Shown here in pieces: positions 1 to 11,587 of a DNA stretch of 64,000 nucleotides. This DNA comes from Rugalucina vietnamica. Taxonomy: Eukaryota; Mollusca; Bivalvia; Lucinida; Lucinidae. A model generated the notes under the pieces. It saw only the letters and a program-made list of their open reading frames with translations, was not told the origin of the DNA and did not search any database. Within the stretch, counting starts at the first letter, position 1, and each line of letters starts with the position of its first letter. Made by a program: the position numbers and the translations under genes. Location: contig OZ024884.1 in assembly GCA_964017185.1 (NCBI GenBank), positions 255,501-319,500 on the forward strand. The letters run 5' to 3'.

Positions 1-38
1 TATTTATTACCATAATTCTTGATAAACTGTGTATACAA

Positions 39-1953
39 ATGAAAGAAAAGTGTGAACAACTTGATATCTTCAATGTGAACATTGCCTCCGTTCTAAATAG
101 TGAACACCAGCAGACCCCACCAATAAAAGACAAACCACATAAGTTAAGTGACTCTCCTGGCACATCATATTCCGAGAATAACCCTGAGGACGATCAGTCA
201 GAAAATGAAGTTCTTGAATTATGCCCAATTTGTGGTAGTCAGGCTTATGGAAAGGTCGTACAATGCGGAGAATGCAGTGACTGGTATCACTTTGAATGTA
301 TTAACATCAATGACAATACAATTGATACACTGGGGGAAGACGAATTTGTGTGTCGCTCGTGCACTGAGAATCTTCTTTATTCAGGATCAGCGATTAATCA
401 GACCGAAATTATAGACTTATCAACGCAAATAAATCCAAAGCAGATGGTCTCTGAAAGACCCCGCTCTAATGGAAATACTTCAAAGACTCAAAATAATGTG
501 GAAAATAAACAGCTGGCCCCTGAAATGCATCCTCCAAATACATACAATACAGCGAATCAGCCTGACATTACAGACTTGGTACAAACTGAAAATATACCTG
601 AAACTGAATTAAACGATGAAAATACTCAAGAGCTTAACCCTATAGATAATGACACTGGCAAAGGACAGTTGAATATTAATTCTGGAAAAGCCAAACCAAA
701 GAAACCAATTAAAAATCAAGGTAAAGTCAGAAAAGAGGAAGTTATAGATAAAACATACATTTTAGATCTTGAAAGTCAGATAAATGTACTCAAATCAACT
801 CTGGACTTGTATAAGAAATCGGTAAACAGCGATATCAAAGGAGGTCATTGCCCCCAACCTATACATACAAATCCAAGTGATACTAAGGAGTGTGAAGCGG
901 GTTGTAGACACCGTTGCTGTGAAGAGCTGAGAGATAAGATACTGGAAAATAGATTGAGGATGCTAGAGATTCAGACAATGCAAAACATGCATATAAACAA
1001 TGCAATGCATATACAGTTAATCTCACAGATGAGGCCAGTGGGACCTGTGTATCCGACAGGAGCGCCGTTCGTACAGCCAGAATAGCTTATTTGGAATCCC
1101 TCCTACCAACCAAATGCATGTACCCAATTATGCCCAGACACCTTTGCTTGGGAACCAATTCACGCATGCTCCCTATCCGGGTGGAATTCGAGTACAAGCT
1201 CCCAGTATTCCTGTGGGTCATTACTTCCCTATGGGTCAGCATCTGTCAGTACACCAACAGCAGGGACAACAGATACATGCACCTGTTTATCCTAATCAGT
1301 TCCAGCCCCATCTGTCGACTTTTCCGGCACAACAACCTTCATTAGTGCGCCCAGTGCCCATGGCAGGCAATTCACAGATTAATGTACCCAGTCAATCAAA
1401 TCAACAGCAGGACCCACAGAAACTAAGGTATTACCATGAACAATCAGCAATGACCCACAATCAAAACAATACGAACCCACAGAAAAAGGACACTGAACCC
1501 CCAATTGTACAACATAAACCAATTCATGTGAAAGACTTAGAACAGAAGCTGTTGAATACGCCCTTACATATAAATAAAGACAATACACAAAGGTTAACAT
1601 CACGAGTGAATAGTTCTAGAAAACGGCAAAACGCGAATTTTAGAACGGATGACCTCACTATTGAAGGGAAAAAGTGGTGTGTAAAGCCAGCACCACCTGA
1701 ACTGAAAAACCAATGTGTAAATAAAATCAGAACTCAAACTGTGTCAGTTGAAAGGGAGCCTGGTGATAGTTCGCTTGCCAACTCCAACATACAGGACTCG
1801 GAGGCTTCGAATGAGCCCATATATATCAATGAAAGCCCACAAAAATTGGAAAATGAAAATAAAGACACTGATCTTTTTTTAGAAATACCACCAGTGAAAT
1901 ACAATCCCCCAGAATTGATCCACGACATATCCCCACAGGAGCAGAGAGATTAA
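39..1953 (+). pseudogene. LINE ORF1 protein with N-terminal PHD-type zinc finger, one frameshift
   Basis: The reading frame opens at 39 and stops at 1083-1085, but the +1 frame is open across the same place (from about 1078) and runs to a TAA at 1951-1953. One small indel near 1070-1083 therefore splits what was a single protein of roughly 640 residues. Residues 62-108 give a Cys4-His-Cys3 pattern (C62, C65, C76, C79, H84, C87, C105, C108) typical of a PHD finger. A basic/charged stretch (about 215-260) with heptad-like leucines follows, then a Q/P-rich tail. ORF1 proteins of LINEs bind element RNA; a PHD finger could instead read histone tails and bias target choice (inference). The downstream ORF2 start lies 2 nt after the stop. 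Confidence 0.85.
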
Positions 1954-1955
1954 GT

Positions 1956-4900
1956 ATGACTTCATGTAATATTGAAGGTGTAAAATCCAACACTGCTTAC
2001 TTTCAAAGACTATGTGAAAATTTTGATATTGTTTGTGTGCAGGAGCATTGGCTATGGGACTTTCAGAAACATGAAATACAGTCGTTTGCAGCAAATAAAG
2101 ACTTCTATATAAAATGCCATGATTCTACGGAACCCCTTACAGGCTTCAATCTCCCAAGAGGTCAGGGAGGTGTAGCGATTCTGTGGCCATCATATTTATC
2201 GAGTAAAGTCAAAAAGCTGGACTGTGGTAACGAAAGAATCATATGTGTTGAATTATCGGGAAAGGACAAGATCTGTATCATTAATGTATACCTACCTACA
2301 AACAATTCATCAGTAAATTCACACATTGACTATGCAGAATGTCTAGACGTTTTAGATAATATTATCTCAAAACATAGAAATAGTCATAAAGTGATATTAT
2401 GCGGGGACTTTAATGGTACATTATTGTCGGCCAGACCTTACAACAAACATGATCGACTTCTCCAAGATTTCGTGAGGGAACATGACCTTTACTATGTGCA
2501 CACAGACAAATATACATTTTTTCATCATGCTGGCACTGGCAGATCTCAAATTGATTATATTATGTCAACAGATAAACATTGGTTAAATGACTATCAGATT
2601 TGTGATAAAGACTATGAAAATACTTCCAGTCATGTGTCCGTTAGTGCAACTGTACCAATGTCAACTGAAAAACAAACTTTAATGATTAAAAAACCAAGTA
2701 AACCTGTGAAGAAACTTTTATGGCAGAAAACAAATAGACAAACATATATATCTGTCTTGAACAAAGAAATCAAGAAACATGAAAATGATGAAAATTGTTC
2801 CATTGACCAGAGATTGAATAACTTATCAGAAGCTTTACATAAAGCATCTACAGCTGCGGTTCCCAGCAAAGTATCAAAACTGAAAGGACCTAGGTGGAGA
2901 GCCTCCCCAAAGGTGAAATCATTACTCAAAAACTGTAAAAGTAAATACCGGTTATGGGTCGCTAGCGGTAAAACTGACAATATTTTACGAAAAGACAATA
3001 TTATGGCTAAACGAGAATTAAGGAAACAGTTACGACAAGAGAAATTCTCAGATCGTCAAAATTTCTACACTGACTTGATGAACAATCCTAGTACTGACAA
3101 ATTTTATCAGCTCATTCGGAAAAATAGTGGTAACAAAGGTCAAAATGTAGAATGTCTCATTGTGAACGGCAAGGAAATGAGTTCTGCAGATGAACAACGT
3201 TTAGCATTCGCGAGATACTATGAAGACCTTTCTATTCCAAAAGATGATGGCTATGACTCAGCTTATCTGGATTTGTGCACAGTACGTCATAAACTGATCT
3301 CTGAGCTGTGTGAAGAAAATCGTGACTCAATAGATCCATTTACGGTCAAGGACATAACAGACGCTATTTCAAAATTGAACAATAAAAAAGCCCCTGATGA
3401 ATTTGGCTTAGCCGCTGAACATCTAAAATACTCTAGTGTGACATTTGTCGAGGAAATCACGGATATATTTAATCAGGTACTGAATACTAGAACTGTTCCT
3501 CAGTCGTTCAAAACTGGAATATTAACTCCTGTATTAAAGAAATCAAAAGACTCAACAAATCTTGATAATTATCGAGGGATTACTGTTACCCCAATCCTAG
3601 GGAAGCTTTTTGAAAGTGTGTTATTACCCAGACTGGCTGCGTCATTCGATCAATCGTCTCTTCAGTTCGGTTTCACCAAAGGATTATCTCCAGTGATGGC
3701 TGCATTGATTGTTTCTGAGGCTAGGGCGGAGGTTAAAATGAACACTTACGAACCATTATTCCTAGTGACGTTAGACGCCCGTAAGGCGTTCGACGTCGTG
3801 AGTCATACAATACTGCTCGACAAGTTATATGAATGTGGAATTCATCCAGCCTTATGGTCTATCGTTAAAGACTTATACACTGGACTTACTACTAAAGTCA
3901 AATGGTTAGGTGAATTGAGTGAACATTTTAATGTGCGTCAAGGCGTGCGTCAGGGAGCAGTCTTGTCACCGTTCCTGTATAAGACTTACATCAACCCCTG
4001 TCTGAAAGAACTTAAACAGAATCGGCTAGGATTATTCATAGGCGGTACATACTGTGGCTGCCCAACATGTGCAGATGATTTGGCATTATTGTCGAAATAC
4101 GAAAATGAACTCCAGATTATGACAAATGTTGTAAAAAGGCATGCAAAAAAGGATCATGTGACCATACATCCTGACAAGTCAAATGTAGTTTTACTAAACG
4201 GACATAAGTCAATCTCAAAAAAGAATTATTCTCTGGATCTGAATGGAAAAGCTGTAAAACTATCTCCAAATACAACTCACTTAGGAATACTTCGTTCTGA
4301 AACAAATGAAAATGTCATCAATATAGAGGAACGCCTCAAATTAGGTCGACGAACATTATATGCTCTGATAAACACCGGTGTGCATGGCTCAAACGGATTG
4401 AACCCCGCAGTTTCATACAAGATCTATCAGTGCTATGTTGTTCCAAGACTGTTGTTCGGATTAGAAGTGTTACCTATCACACATACTCAAATACAACTGC
4501 TATCAAAGTTTCATATAGAAAATCTCAAGCGATTTCAATCTTTACCAACTAGAACTGCTACATGTGCGGTGTACCTGTTATTAGGTGCACTCCCAATTGA
4601 AGCTGAACTCCACAAAAGACAGTTGAGTCTCCTATACAACTTGTTAGTATCAACAAACGAGACTATTGTGCAATTGAACAATCGTCAAATAGCGATAAAC
4701 CTTGACAACACTCTCAGTTTCTACAGTAGAGTGCACAGGACTTTGAATCAATACCAGTTGCCAAGTATTCAAGATTTACAAACTGAAATCCCATCAAGAG
4801 AACAATGGAAACATAGAGTGAAACAAGCAGTTAATAAATTCTGGACTGATTCTCTGAAAACAGAAGCAGACGAAAAATCAACATTGTGCAATCTAAGTAC

Positions 4901-5357
4901 AAGGTTCATGAAAATTGGTCACACTCATCCGTTATGGACTTCTCTTGAATCATCAGTGTCAGATGTAAGAAAGGGAATAACGAAATGCAGAATGATCACA
5001 GGGACATATATGTTGCAATCGATCAAATCAAAATTCAGTAAATCTCCAGTTGACGCAATTTGTAAATGTTGCGGCCTTGACAACGAAGATCTGCCACATA
5101 TGTTGCTGGAATGTCCTGCATTATTAGTTCCTAGAAAACAGTTTTACCCTGATATTAAATCCATGGTCATTGACATTATTGGAGAAGAACAGTGGAAGAA
5201 CAAATTCTCAAATAGAAAACAGTTAGTTAAGCTTATTCTGGACTGCTCCAGTTATCCTGAAATTAGAGACAGTGAAAACTATGTTAAACTTCAAAGAGTG
5301 TCAACGAACTTATGCCACAGGCTCCACCTAGTAAGGCTTAATAAACTGGCATTGTGA
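1956..5357 (+). CDS. LINE ORF2: endonuclease and reverse transcriptase, 1133 aa
   Basis: The protein nicks target DNA and copies element RNA in situ (target-primed reverse transcription). Endonuclease/exonuclease/phosphatase motifs are visible: VQEHW (28-32), CGDFNG (149-154), SQIDYI (197-202) and a terminal SSH (224-226), where the family normally has SDH. Reverse transcriptase follows: LDARKAFD from residue 606 (first catalytic Asp at 607), the VRQGVRQGAVLSP block, and CADD at 705-708 instead of the usual Y/FADD. The C-terminus carries a zinc-knuckle-like C-x-C-C-x8-H-x4-C cluster (1036-1053). The start ATG at 1956 sits two bases after the ORF1 stop (TAAGTATG), an arrangement suited to termination-reinitiation. 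The frame is uninterrupted. The SSH and CADD variants may be clade features and do not prove inactivity. Confidence 0.95.
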   Translation: MTSCNIEGVKSNTAYFQRLCENFDIVCVQEHWLWDFQKHEIQSFAANKDFYIKCHDSTEPLTGFNLPRGQGGVAILWPSYLSSKVKKLDCGNERIICVELSGKDKICIINVYLPTNNSSVNSHIDYAECLDVLDNIISKHRNSHKVILCGDFNGTLLSARPYNKHDRLLQDFVREHDLYYVHTDKYTFFHHAGTGRSQIDYIMSTDKHWLNDYQICDKDYENTSSHVSVSATVPMSTEKQTLMIKKPSKPVKKLLWQKTNRQTYISVLNKEIKKHENDENCSIDQRLNNLSEALHKASTAAVPSKVSKLKGPRWRASPKVKSLLKNCKSKYRLWVASGKTDNILRKDNIMAKRELRKQLRQEKFSDRQNFYTDLMNNPSTDKFYQLIRKNSGNKGQNVECLIVNGKEMSSADEQRLAFARYYEDLSIPKDDGYDSAYLDLCTVRHKLISELCEENRDSIDPFTVKDITDAISKLNNKKAPDEFGLAAEHLKYSSVTFVEEITDIFNQVLNTRTVPQSFKTGILTPVLKKSKDSTNLDNYRGITVTPILGKLFESVLLPRLAASFDQSSLQFGFTKGLSPVMAALIVSEARAEVKMNTYEPLFLVTLDARKAFDVVSHTILLDKLYECGIHPALWSIVKDLYTGLTTKVKWLGELSEHFNVRQGVRQGAVLSPFLYKTYINPCLKELKQNRLGLFIGGTYCGCPTCADDLALLSKYENELQIMTNVVKRHAKKDHVTIHPDKSNVVLLNGHKSISKKNYSLDLNGKAVKLSPNTTHLGILRSETNENVINIEERLKLGRRTLYALINTGVHGSNGLNPAVSYKIYQCYVVPRLLFGLEVLPITHTQIQLLSKFHIENLKRFQSLPTRTATCAVYLLLGALPIEAELHKRQLSLLYNLLVSTNETIVQLNNRQIAINLDNTLSFYSRVHRTLNQYQLPSIQDLQTEIPSREQWKHRVKQAVNKFWTDSLKTEADEKSTLCNLSTRFMKIGHTHPLWTSLESSVSDVRKGITKCRMITGTYMLQSIKSKFSKSPVDAICKCCGLDNEDLPHMLLECPALLVPRKQFYPDIKSMVIDIIGEEQWKNKFSNRKQLVKLILDCSSYPEIRDSENYVKLQRVSTNLCHRLHLVRLNKLAL

Positions 5358-5550
5358 GTGTGGTATTTGAAAAGACTTCCAAGTGTAGATATATGTATAG
5401 AATAGGTGTAAATAATTCCCTTTGCCTCGAACAACAAACCTATTATGAACTTTTAATGTATATATGCGCTCAAGAAGATCAGAAGCAAATACACCACCTA
5501 CATTCTACAAGACTTCGTCTTGGTGTCCCTCAACAGGGAGTTTATACGGA

Positions 5551-5574
5551 TATAAAGAAAGAAAGAAAGAAAGG
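5551..5574 (+). repeat. AAAG microsatellite tail of the LINE
   Basis: Five units of AAAG end the LINE 3' UTR. They follow a short hairpin-prone stretch (CCCTCAACAGGG, 5527-5538). Short 3' tandem units are the usual end of CR1/L2/I-type LINEs and mark the 3' boundary here. Confidence 0.7.
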
Positions 5575-6676
5575 AATTACAAATGCAAAAGGTAAGGAGG
5601 CTTTTGATCTTGTATATTTCATTGTTCGATTTTTTTTCTCTCGATTTTCCCAAAAATGACTTTTTATCAGGTGTTTTACTGCAATGTTTTCACAATGTTT
5701 AACGAACATGTGAATTAAAATAATTATACACAATTTTTATCTATCTATCTTCATAGCTATACTGAGTCGATCAATTTCTGATCATCATCAGTTTTAAGCT
5801 CCTTTTAGCCACAATTTAGCTAAATTCAGTTCAGAAGCTAACATCTAGGATGTCCTGAGCCTGCTGTAAAATCATTTGTCTTTTTTTCTTTCAAAATGTA
5901 ACTTTTTCATCTTATTTGCAATGCCAAATAAGGTGTAGAAAATATCGCCATTTTAAATTCAAAAGCGCGAAAAGTTGTGAAAAACAGCTGCTTAATTCGG
6001 ACGATTTGACCCTGTCAAAAATACCCAAACAGTATCAAAGGGCAATAAAACGATTTGTAAGACATTGTTCTTTAAGAATATTGATGATGTTTATCAAAAA
6101 AATGTCATTCATGGAAGCCTTTTAATGAAAAATAAAACGCATCGTTTTGAGATCGGACGGAACAGATTTTCCTAAAATTACAAAAATAGTCAATATTTAT
6201 ACGATCATAACCCAAACGCAGTCACGCGCTGAGTGCTAATTTACAAATAAAACGACTTTAGCATCTTTCTCCTTTCATATTTTGTTGATTAAAAATTACC
6301 TAGCCTATTAATAACAACGCGTTGCAGTAAAAAAGTACCGACTATTTTACGCTTGGTCGCCATTTTGAAACCTTCAACAAGGATTGCATCGTTTTATCAA
6401 CGTAAAATACACGAGTAAAAACCCAATAAGAACACTACAAATTTCAGAATCTGGTTCATAAATGAAAGATAAAATGCTTATCATTTCTTTAGGACTAAAA
6501 TATTGCTTCATCAGATGTATAAAATCGCCGATGGAAGTTGATTTTTATAGCGTTGAAATTGTCTTCGTTTAGAGTAAAAAAACATAATGGCGGAAGTAGG
6601 TGGAGCCACAGGTAGAGGCGCGTCAATCAAAAGTGACCGCTAGGTGGACTTTCTTATCTCTTCATCTTTATCTCAG
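5575..6676. other. Unassigned AT-rich intergenic sequence
   Basis: No gene, long ORF, tRNA or clear terminal repeat was found. Local runs such as TCTATCTATC occur near 5740. It may contain decayed repeats. Confidence 0.5.
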
Positions 6677-7067
6677 TTTCGAACATACACAAACAAGGAT
6701 TTTGCAATGACTTTTAGGCAAAAATGCAAGTCGTTTTCATCGTTTTCGATATTGTCCCCCCACAAAAATATATAAAAAAGAATGCACAAGAAGAACGTAT
6801 AGTTCCCGAATTCTACATAAAAGACGTATTTAGGCAGAAGCAGGATATAAATAAGTAACAAAATCTTGTAAAGCTAGACTGACCATCAGGCATCCAACAC
6901 TGCAGTTTACTATAGTACCATTGAAACCGGCGTTGCGTTTTCTTTTTGTCATAAATTTAAATTCTTTCTTTGCATGTTTTGGAGAAAAAAATCATGAACG
7001 ATGAAAACGTACCACAATCTTGCCTAAAAGTCATTGTAAAATGCTCGTTTGCGTGTATCTATTGTGT
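6677..7067. repeat. Imperfect inverted repeat (foldback) with about 70-bp arms
   Basis: The left arm (6677-6746) and the reverse complement of the right arm (6989-7067) share the core CAATGACTTTTAGGCAA and flanking blocks ending in GTTTTCATCG. The 240-bp middle has no ORF. This suggests a decayed MITE or foldback; no target duplication was identified. Confidence 0.65.
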
Positions 7068-7254
7068 ATGTTTGAATTACATTTTGAAAGCTTAAACACT
7101 TGATTTGAAAGGCTTTGAAAATTAGTGGTACATAGTTTTGCATCAATGGTACCAAACAGTCCACACGAGGATTGAACTTAACGTCGTAATAACATAAATT
7201 TGACATCCCCAATAACACATTATGCAAGCATTGCCAAAATGTTGACCTCTATTA

Positions 7255-8460
7255 TTAACAAGTAGCCCAAGGGCAACGATCGCTCACCTGAGAGTCAACA
7301 AGTATGGTCACTGGACAAAGTGATTTATTTTTATTTATTTATTTTTTTTTACCATAAACGGGTTTAACGGCCATCTTGGTCATGTTTCAGGTCTTTGGCT
7401 GCAATAGTTACCATAGGATCATTGGTCCTGTACACGCTTACCTGAGACTTAGATGTCACTTTTTCCAATGTTTCCATGTTTGCCTATGTTTCCAAAATTG
7501 ACCTTGACCTTAATGAATCACAAACCTTCATCTACTCTATTATTTGTTTGCATTTACCACTTTTCAGGTCTCAGGCTACAATAGTTTTCAAAATATCCAT
7601 TGTTTTCACTTTTTCCCATGTAAAAGCCTATGTTTCTGAAATTGACCTTGCCGTAAAATAGGTCAAGGTCATCCTAGGGTCATCATTTGATCAAACTATG
7701 ATGGGCAGGAGTCCCAAATGCTACATGCCAAGTTTTGTGAAAATCGGCCTGCCGGTTCAGGAGAAGATTTTTAGTGTTTTTTACCATATATGGGCGTGGC
7801 GGCCATCTTGGTCATGTGACCTGGATTTTGCAACCAAACTTTCGTTCCACCTATCCATGGCTGCTGCACATATAATTTCACTTTGTTTGGCCATGCGGTT
7901 TCAGAGAAGAAGATCTTTGAAAAGTGTGAATGGATGACGGACAGGCCAAGGTCAAGAGATGACCTTGACCTAAATTTATCACATACCGTCATTGACTCCA
8001 TTAGTTGTTTTGCATCTACCACTTTTCAGGTCTCAGGCTGCAATAGTTTTAAAAAAATCCATATTTTTCACATTTTTCCATGTAATAAGCTATGTTTCCA
8101 AAATTGACCTTGCTTAGAAAAGGTATAAGGTTATCCTAGGGTCATCATTTTATCAAACTATGATGGGCTGGAGTCCCAAATGCTACATGCCAAGTTTTGT
8201 GAAAATCGGCCTGCCGGTTCAGGAGAAGAAGATTTTTAGTGTTTTTTACTATATATGGGCGTGGCGGCCATCTTGGTCATGTGACCTGGAATTCGAGATC
8301 AAACTTTCGAAAACCCTATCCATAGATCCTCCACATAAAAGAATCTGTGACATTCTTGGGGGTTTTATGCCTCGTTTTCAAAGTACCATAACAATGTCTC
8401 AAAGGTTCTGGTGGTGGTATTTTATGATTAGGGCAAAAGCCCAATTTATTCTGAACCTAT
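7255..8460 (+). repeat. Repeat family G, tandemly reiterated internal modules
   Basis: About 155 bp around 7665-7820 recurs at 8133-8290 with few changes (shared GGCGGCCATCTTGGTCATG and CCAAGTTTTGTGAAAATCGG). A third, more diverged module lies at 7340-7660. The left edge carries GATCGCTCACCTGAG, the terminal motif seen in other G copies (50195, 61355). No protein is encoded; short ORFs are by-products of the repeat. G is dispersed here in at least four places. Confidence 0.8.
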
Positions 8461-9991
8461 AACTATTAAAAGTTTTGACTATTTCCTCCATATAGTGTAA
8501 AAAAGGCGATTTTAGCGGGGGTGGGGGTCAAAATTTCATATGTGAGAAAATTTTAATTTTTCGCTTTTCCTTGCTTGTAGTCCTTTAATTCCACTATTGT
8601 ATCATATTTTATGCATGCAACACTGTGTAAAGTGGGATGAACATGCATAATGCCATTGAAATAAAATTGAAATATTACAACGTCAACATTTTGGGTACAA
8701 ACCTTTAGCAGTTACCTGTATAATATTATTGTCTAAGTACTGCCAAACATTATACAAGGCACTGTTAACTCATAAGAAAACCTGCTGTCTGTTATATGCA
8801 AAACATTATACCTAGATCAGCGATGACCAGCCAGCTACTCAGAATTGTGTCATTAATTAACAAAACTTCAATCCATCTTCTATGTCTTGTACAGCTTGAT
8901 TAGAGTTTGATCTTAACCACAAACATTTTCTCCAGACACAGCCCATTGTGACAAAACTTGGTCACACTGAGCAACCTTGCATGAATATTTATTTACCTGT
9001 ACAAACCTGTTACAACACGGCCTTTAATGTATTTATTTTTCTGATTCACTTTAATGTCCCTTTCAAGATTATTTCAGCTCGTATGAGATTGACCAATCAG
9101 TAGGTGGATGAAAACATGAGAACCCAGAGAAAAAACTCCAGGCACACCCGCGAACAGAACTTGGCTTTTCTTACCTGTGTCTCGTTTCAGTATAATGGTT
9201 GTGTCGAAGTGATTATAATCATAAAAGTTATTTTTGATTCGATTAGATTATGCCGAGCATCCTTTAATAGGAAGCTTTTCAGTCATTTTGGGATTGAGCC
9301 ACGTATTACTTCTTGTACCCAGTACTCTGTGGGGGGTGGGGGGGGGGGGTTAGTGTGTCTCAAGCACAGCACGGCTCCCCACGATTGGATCAAACCCAGG
9401 GCCTTTTTTTAGAATCACTTTCATTAAAGAACTGAAAGATTCTTGTTTTGATGCCTAACGCGATATAATAAGCAAATAGTTTTATGAGAATGAATGGAAA
9501 ATTGTGTAAGCACCCTTAAAGTTGGTGATTTGAAATTTTACGTCGCTGTATTGTACCAATGACAAAGACATTTTAAGTTCCCATGGTACCTAGACAGTGG
9601 TGGCATCGTACCGACCTGACTGAAAAGTTGTTGATTTGGAAGTTAATACATATTAAAAAAATAAATAGGAAAACAGTCCACCAGTGTTACTGTTTGTGGT
9701 GCAAGAGGTTATTGGCCGTGTAATCAAGTGGACAATAATAGTATAGAATGATTACAAAAGTTTGTTCCACAGAATGTACACTACCCTCATTTTCTGGGGA
9801 ATGGAACATAAAAAGTGGTTATAAATCAAGCAGATTTATGTTAATTTTGGAAACAAATGTATATATCAAATTTTTGTACTTTATATATTGCATACAACTT
9901 AACTGCTTTTTTGTTTTCTTTTTAATTTTAAGTTAAAACAATTTTACATACTTGGGCTCTAGTACTGAGATAACATTTTGGGCTGTAGGGT
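8461..9991. other. Unassigned sequence with a G-run
   Basis: No gene was recognised. A G-rich run (9329-9351) could form a quadruplex. The segment 9260-9410 contains a box-B-like string on the minus strand and may be a decayed SINE, but the rest of the tRNA-like head is not convincing. Confidence 0.4.
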
Positions 9992-10099
9992 ATTGTCCCC
10001 CCTCCGAGTCCCAGAACGCCATTCACGTATATTATGTATAATATGACAATACATTCATATGCAAAGGGATTTCTTGGGACTCGGGGGGGGGGAACAATG
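9992..10099. mobile_element. Very short MITE with C-rich terminal inverted repeats
   Basis: Left end ATTGTCCCCCCTCCGAGTCC and right end (reversed) ATTGTTCCCCCCCCCCGAGT bracket 108 bp. The arms continue through CCCA(A)GAA. No coding content. Superfamily unknown. Confidence 0.6.
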
Positions 10100-10307
10100 T
10101 TAAATAAATACTTTTCTATTTTTCTATATGTCTAATACAAAATATGTCCATTTTAACCCAAAAATAAAGCAGTACTTCTTTTGAAACAAGAACCTCAATC
10201 CAATATCATAAACTATGGACTACCAGCAAACATGTATACAAAAACAGAAGCATTTGACCAACATTTATTTTTATCAAAATCTGAGGCAGCTATACATTAT
10301 GGCTCCC

Positions 10308-10408
10308 ATTACCACCGGCAGAGGTCCTTTCAGTTTGATTGGCCATGCGGTTTCAGAGAAGAAGATCTTTGAAAAGTGTGTATGGACGACAGATCAGTCA
10401 TGGTCAAG
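10308..10408 (+). repeat. Partial family G repeat, cut by the assembly gap
   Basis: It contains TTGGCCATGCGGTTTCAGAG and AGATCTTTGAAAAGTGTG as in 7885-7930, and then runs into Ns. The missing right part should continue as in other G copies. Confidence 0.75.
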
Positions 10409-10431
10409 NNNNNNNNNNNNNNNNNNNNNNN
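10409..10431. other. Assembly gap (23 N)
   Basis: A run of 23 undetermined bases. It separates a family G fragment from a reversed family A/RT fragment, two unrelated repeats, so the true gap size and even adjacency are uncertain. Confidence 1.
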
Positions 10432-10600
10432 GCTGCCCGACGATGGAGATCCCTGGGCGCCAAATAAGTTACTAGCTCCGGAGCAAACGAAAAAACACCA
10501 GTTGAACGCAGGTGGGCCTAGCAACAGACAAAAAGCTCTGGCACCAACCAACTAAAATGAATAGCTTTATGTCGGGGCCATCATAGAGTCTGACGCCCGG
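10432..10600 (-). repeat. Family A fragment (RT-linked repeat), minus strand
   Basis: The reverse complement matches 27990-28170: shared GCGTCAGACTCTATGATGG, the TTGGGGCC-type segment and GGCGCCCAGGGATCTCCATC. In the copy at 27312 this segment codes for the C-terminal end of a reverse-transcriptase ORF; here the frame is broken. Confidence 0.8.
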
Positions 10601-10610
10601 ACCCTTGGCA

Positions 10611-10725
10611 GAGATCATTTTTTGATAAAAAAATGTATCATGCCAGTTTTAATTGTTTGCCTGTTCAGGGCAGAGATCATTTTTTGATAAAATGTATGCC
10701 AGTTTTTGATTGTTTGCCTGTTAAA
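10611..10725 (+). repeat. Direct duplication of about 57 bp
   Basis: The block starting GGCAGAGATCATTTTTTGAT and ending TTGTTTGCCTGTT occurs twice in succession with small indels. Confidence 0.75.
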
Positions 10726-10952
10726 CTCCTGTATCAGTAATTTATCATCCTGTATTTAATCGTGATTCTGAATAGTTTGCTGATGGCACGCCAAATGGCA
10801 TTATTTTACCAGGGGGTTCGGTTGGGGTCAAATTAGTCCCTAGAACGCACGAGCGAAGCGAACTTGGACACACGATCATCTGACATTTCAGCAGTAGAAA
10901 ACAGGGGAGGTCATTCCAGTCCCTGATAGTCTGGGTGAAAGAAACTACATTA

Positions 10953-11131
10953 GAGCCGCCTCGTGGGAAAACCAACAATCTGCATAGGCGAAAACAAAAG
11001 CGAAGCTGATCAGCGCCTTTGTTTTCGCTATATGGATAGAACCATCCTCTAGCTATCTTCTGTGCTTGTGCAGGTCGGTTTGTGTCGGACCTGGTCGGAA
11101 ACCACATTGTTGATTTCCCACGAGGCGGCTC
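10953..11131. mobile_element. MITE family E
   Basis: Terminal inverted repeats begin GAGCCGCCTCGTGGGAAA on the left and the same string reversed on the right. The interior includes CGAAGCTGATCAGCGCCTTT. Related copies lie at 43201-43436 and 44048-44272, with a fragment at 18548. All lack coding capacity. Confidence 0.85.
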
Positions 11132-11344
11132 ATTTATAGGCCTCTATACTAGCAGATGGGAGCTATCGGTACAAAACAGGTGTTCTATACAAATGACACA
11201 GAAGCTCCTTGAAACACTCAAAGTTTGGGCAATAAACGGTTAACCTATGGCTGTTTCTGAAATACGTACGAGTAAAATTTTGATTGTTTTATTTCAGAAA
11301 TATCTGGAATGATTGAACCCCAATTACTGATCATTTCGAAAATT

Positions 11345-11445
11345 ACTTTTATAGATTTTCGAAAGTTTTCAGCAGATTTTTTAAGGTTTATTCTTATTGT
11401 TGCTCAAAACATAGATTGTGGGTACACGTTAGAACCACATCGCAT
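11345..11445 (-). repeat. Half copy of MITE family B
   Basis: It contains CTCAAAACATAGATTGTGGG and ACACGTTAGAACC, one side of the central palindrome of family B (complete at 17032-17309). The second arm is missing. Confidence 0.6.
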
Positions 11446-11587
11446 CTGTTTTGGATCAAAAATAAGTAAACAAATAGGTATATCAAAGCATACCCCAGTT
11501 TTATTATATAAAAATCGGGATGAAGGGGGTATTCAGTACATGGACATGTTATCCTTATGTGTTATTACAAAACATTTAATTTAATTA

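Larger units (their letters stand above)
1..5574 (+). mobile_element. Non-LTR retrotransposon (LINE), nearly full length, 5' end outside window
   Basis: A two-ORF LINE: ORF1 (39-1953) with a zinc finger, ORF2 (1956-5357) with an apurinic-type endonuclease and reverse transcriptase, a short 3' UTR and an AAAG-type tail at 5553-5573. The 5' flank lies before base 1, so target-site duplications cannot be judged. No RNase H domain is visible after the RT. The clade is uncertain: the absence of RNase H and the C-terminal CCHC-like knuckle fit several clades of the CR1/Jockey/I assemblage. The intact ORF2 implies a young copy. Confidence 0.93.

Noticed and set aside
9260..9412. SINE on the minus strand
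   Set aside because: Only a box-B-like string is present; no box A, tail or target duplication.
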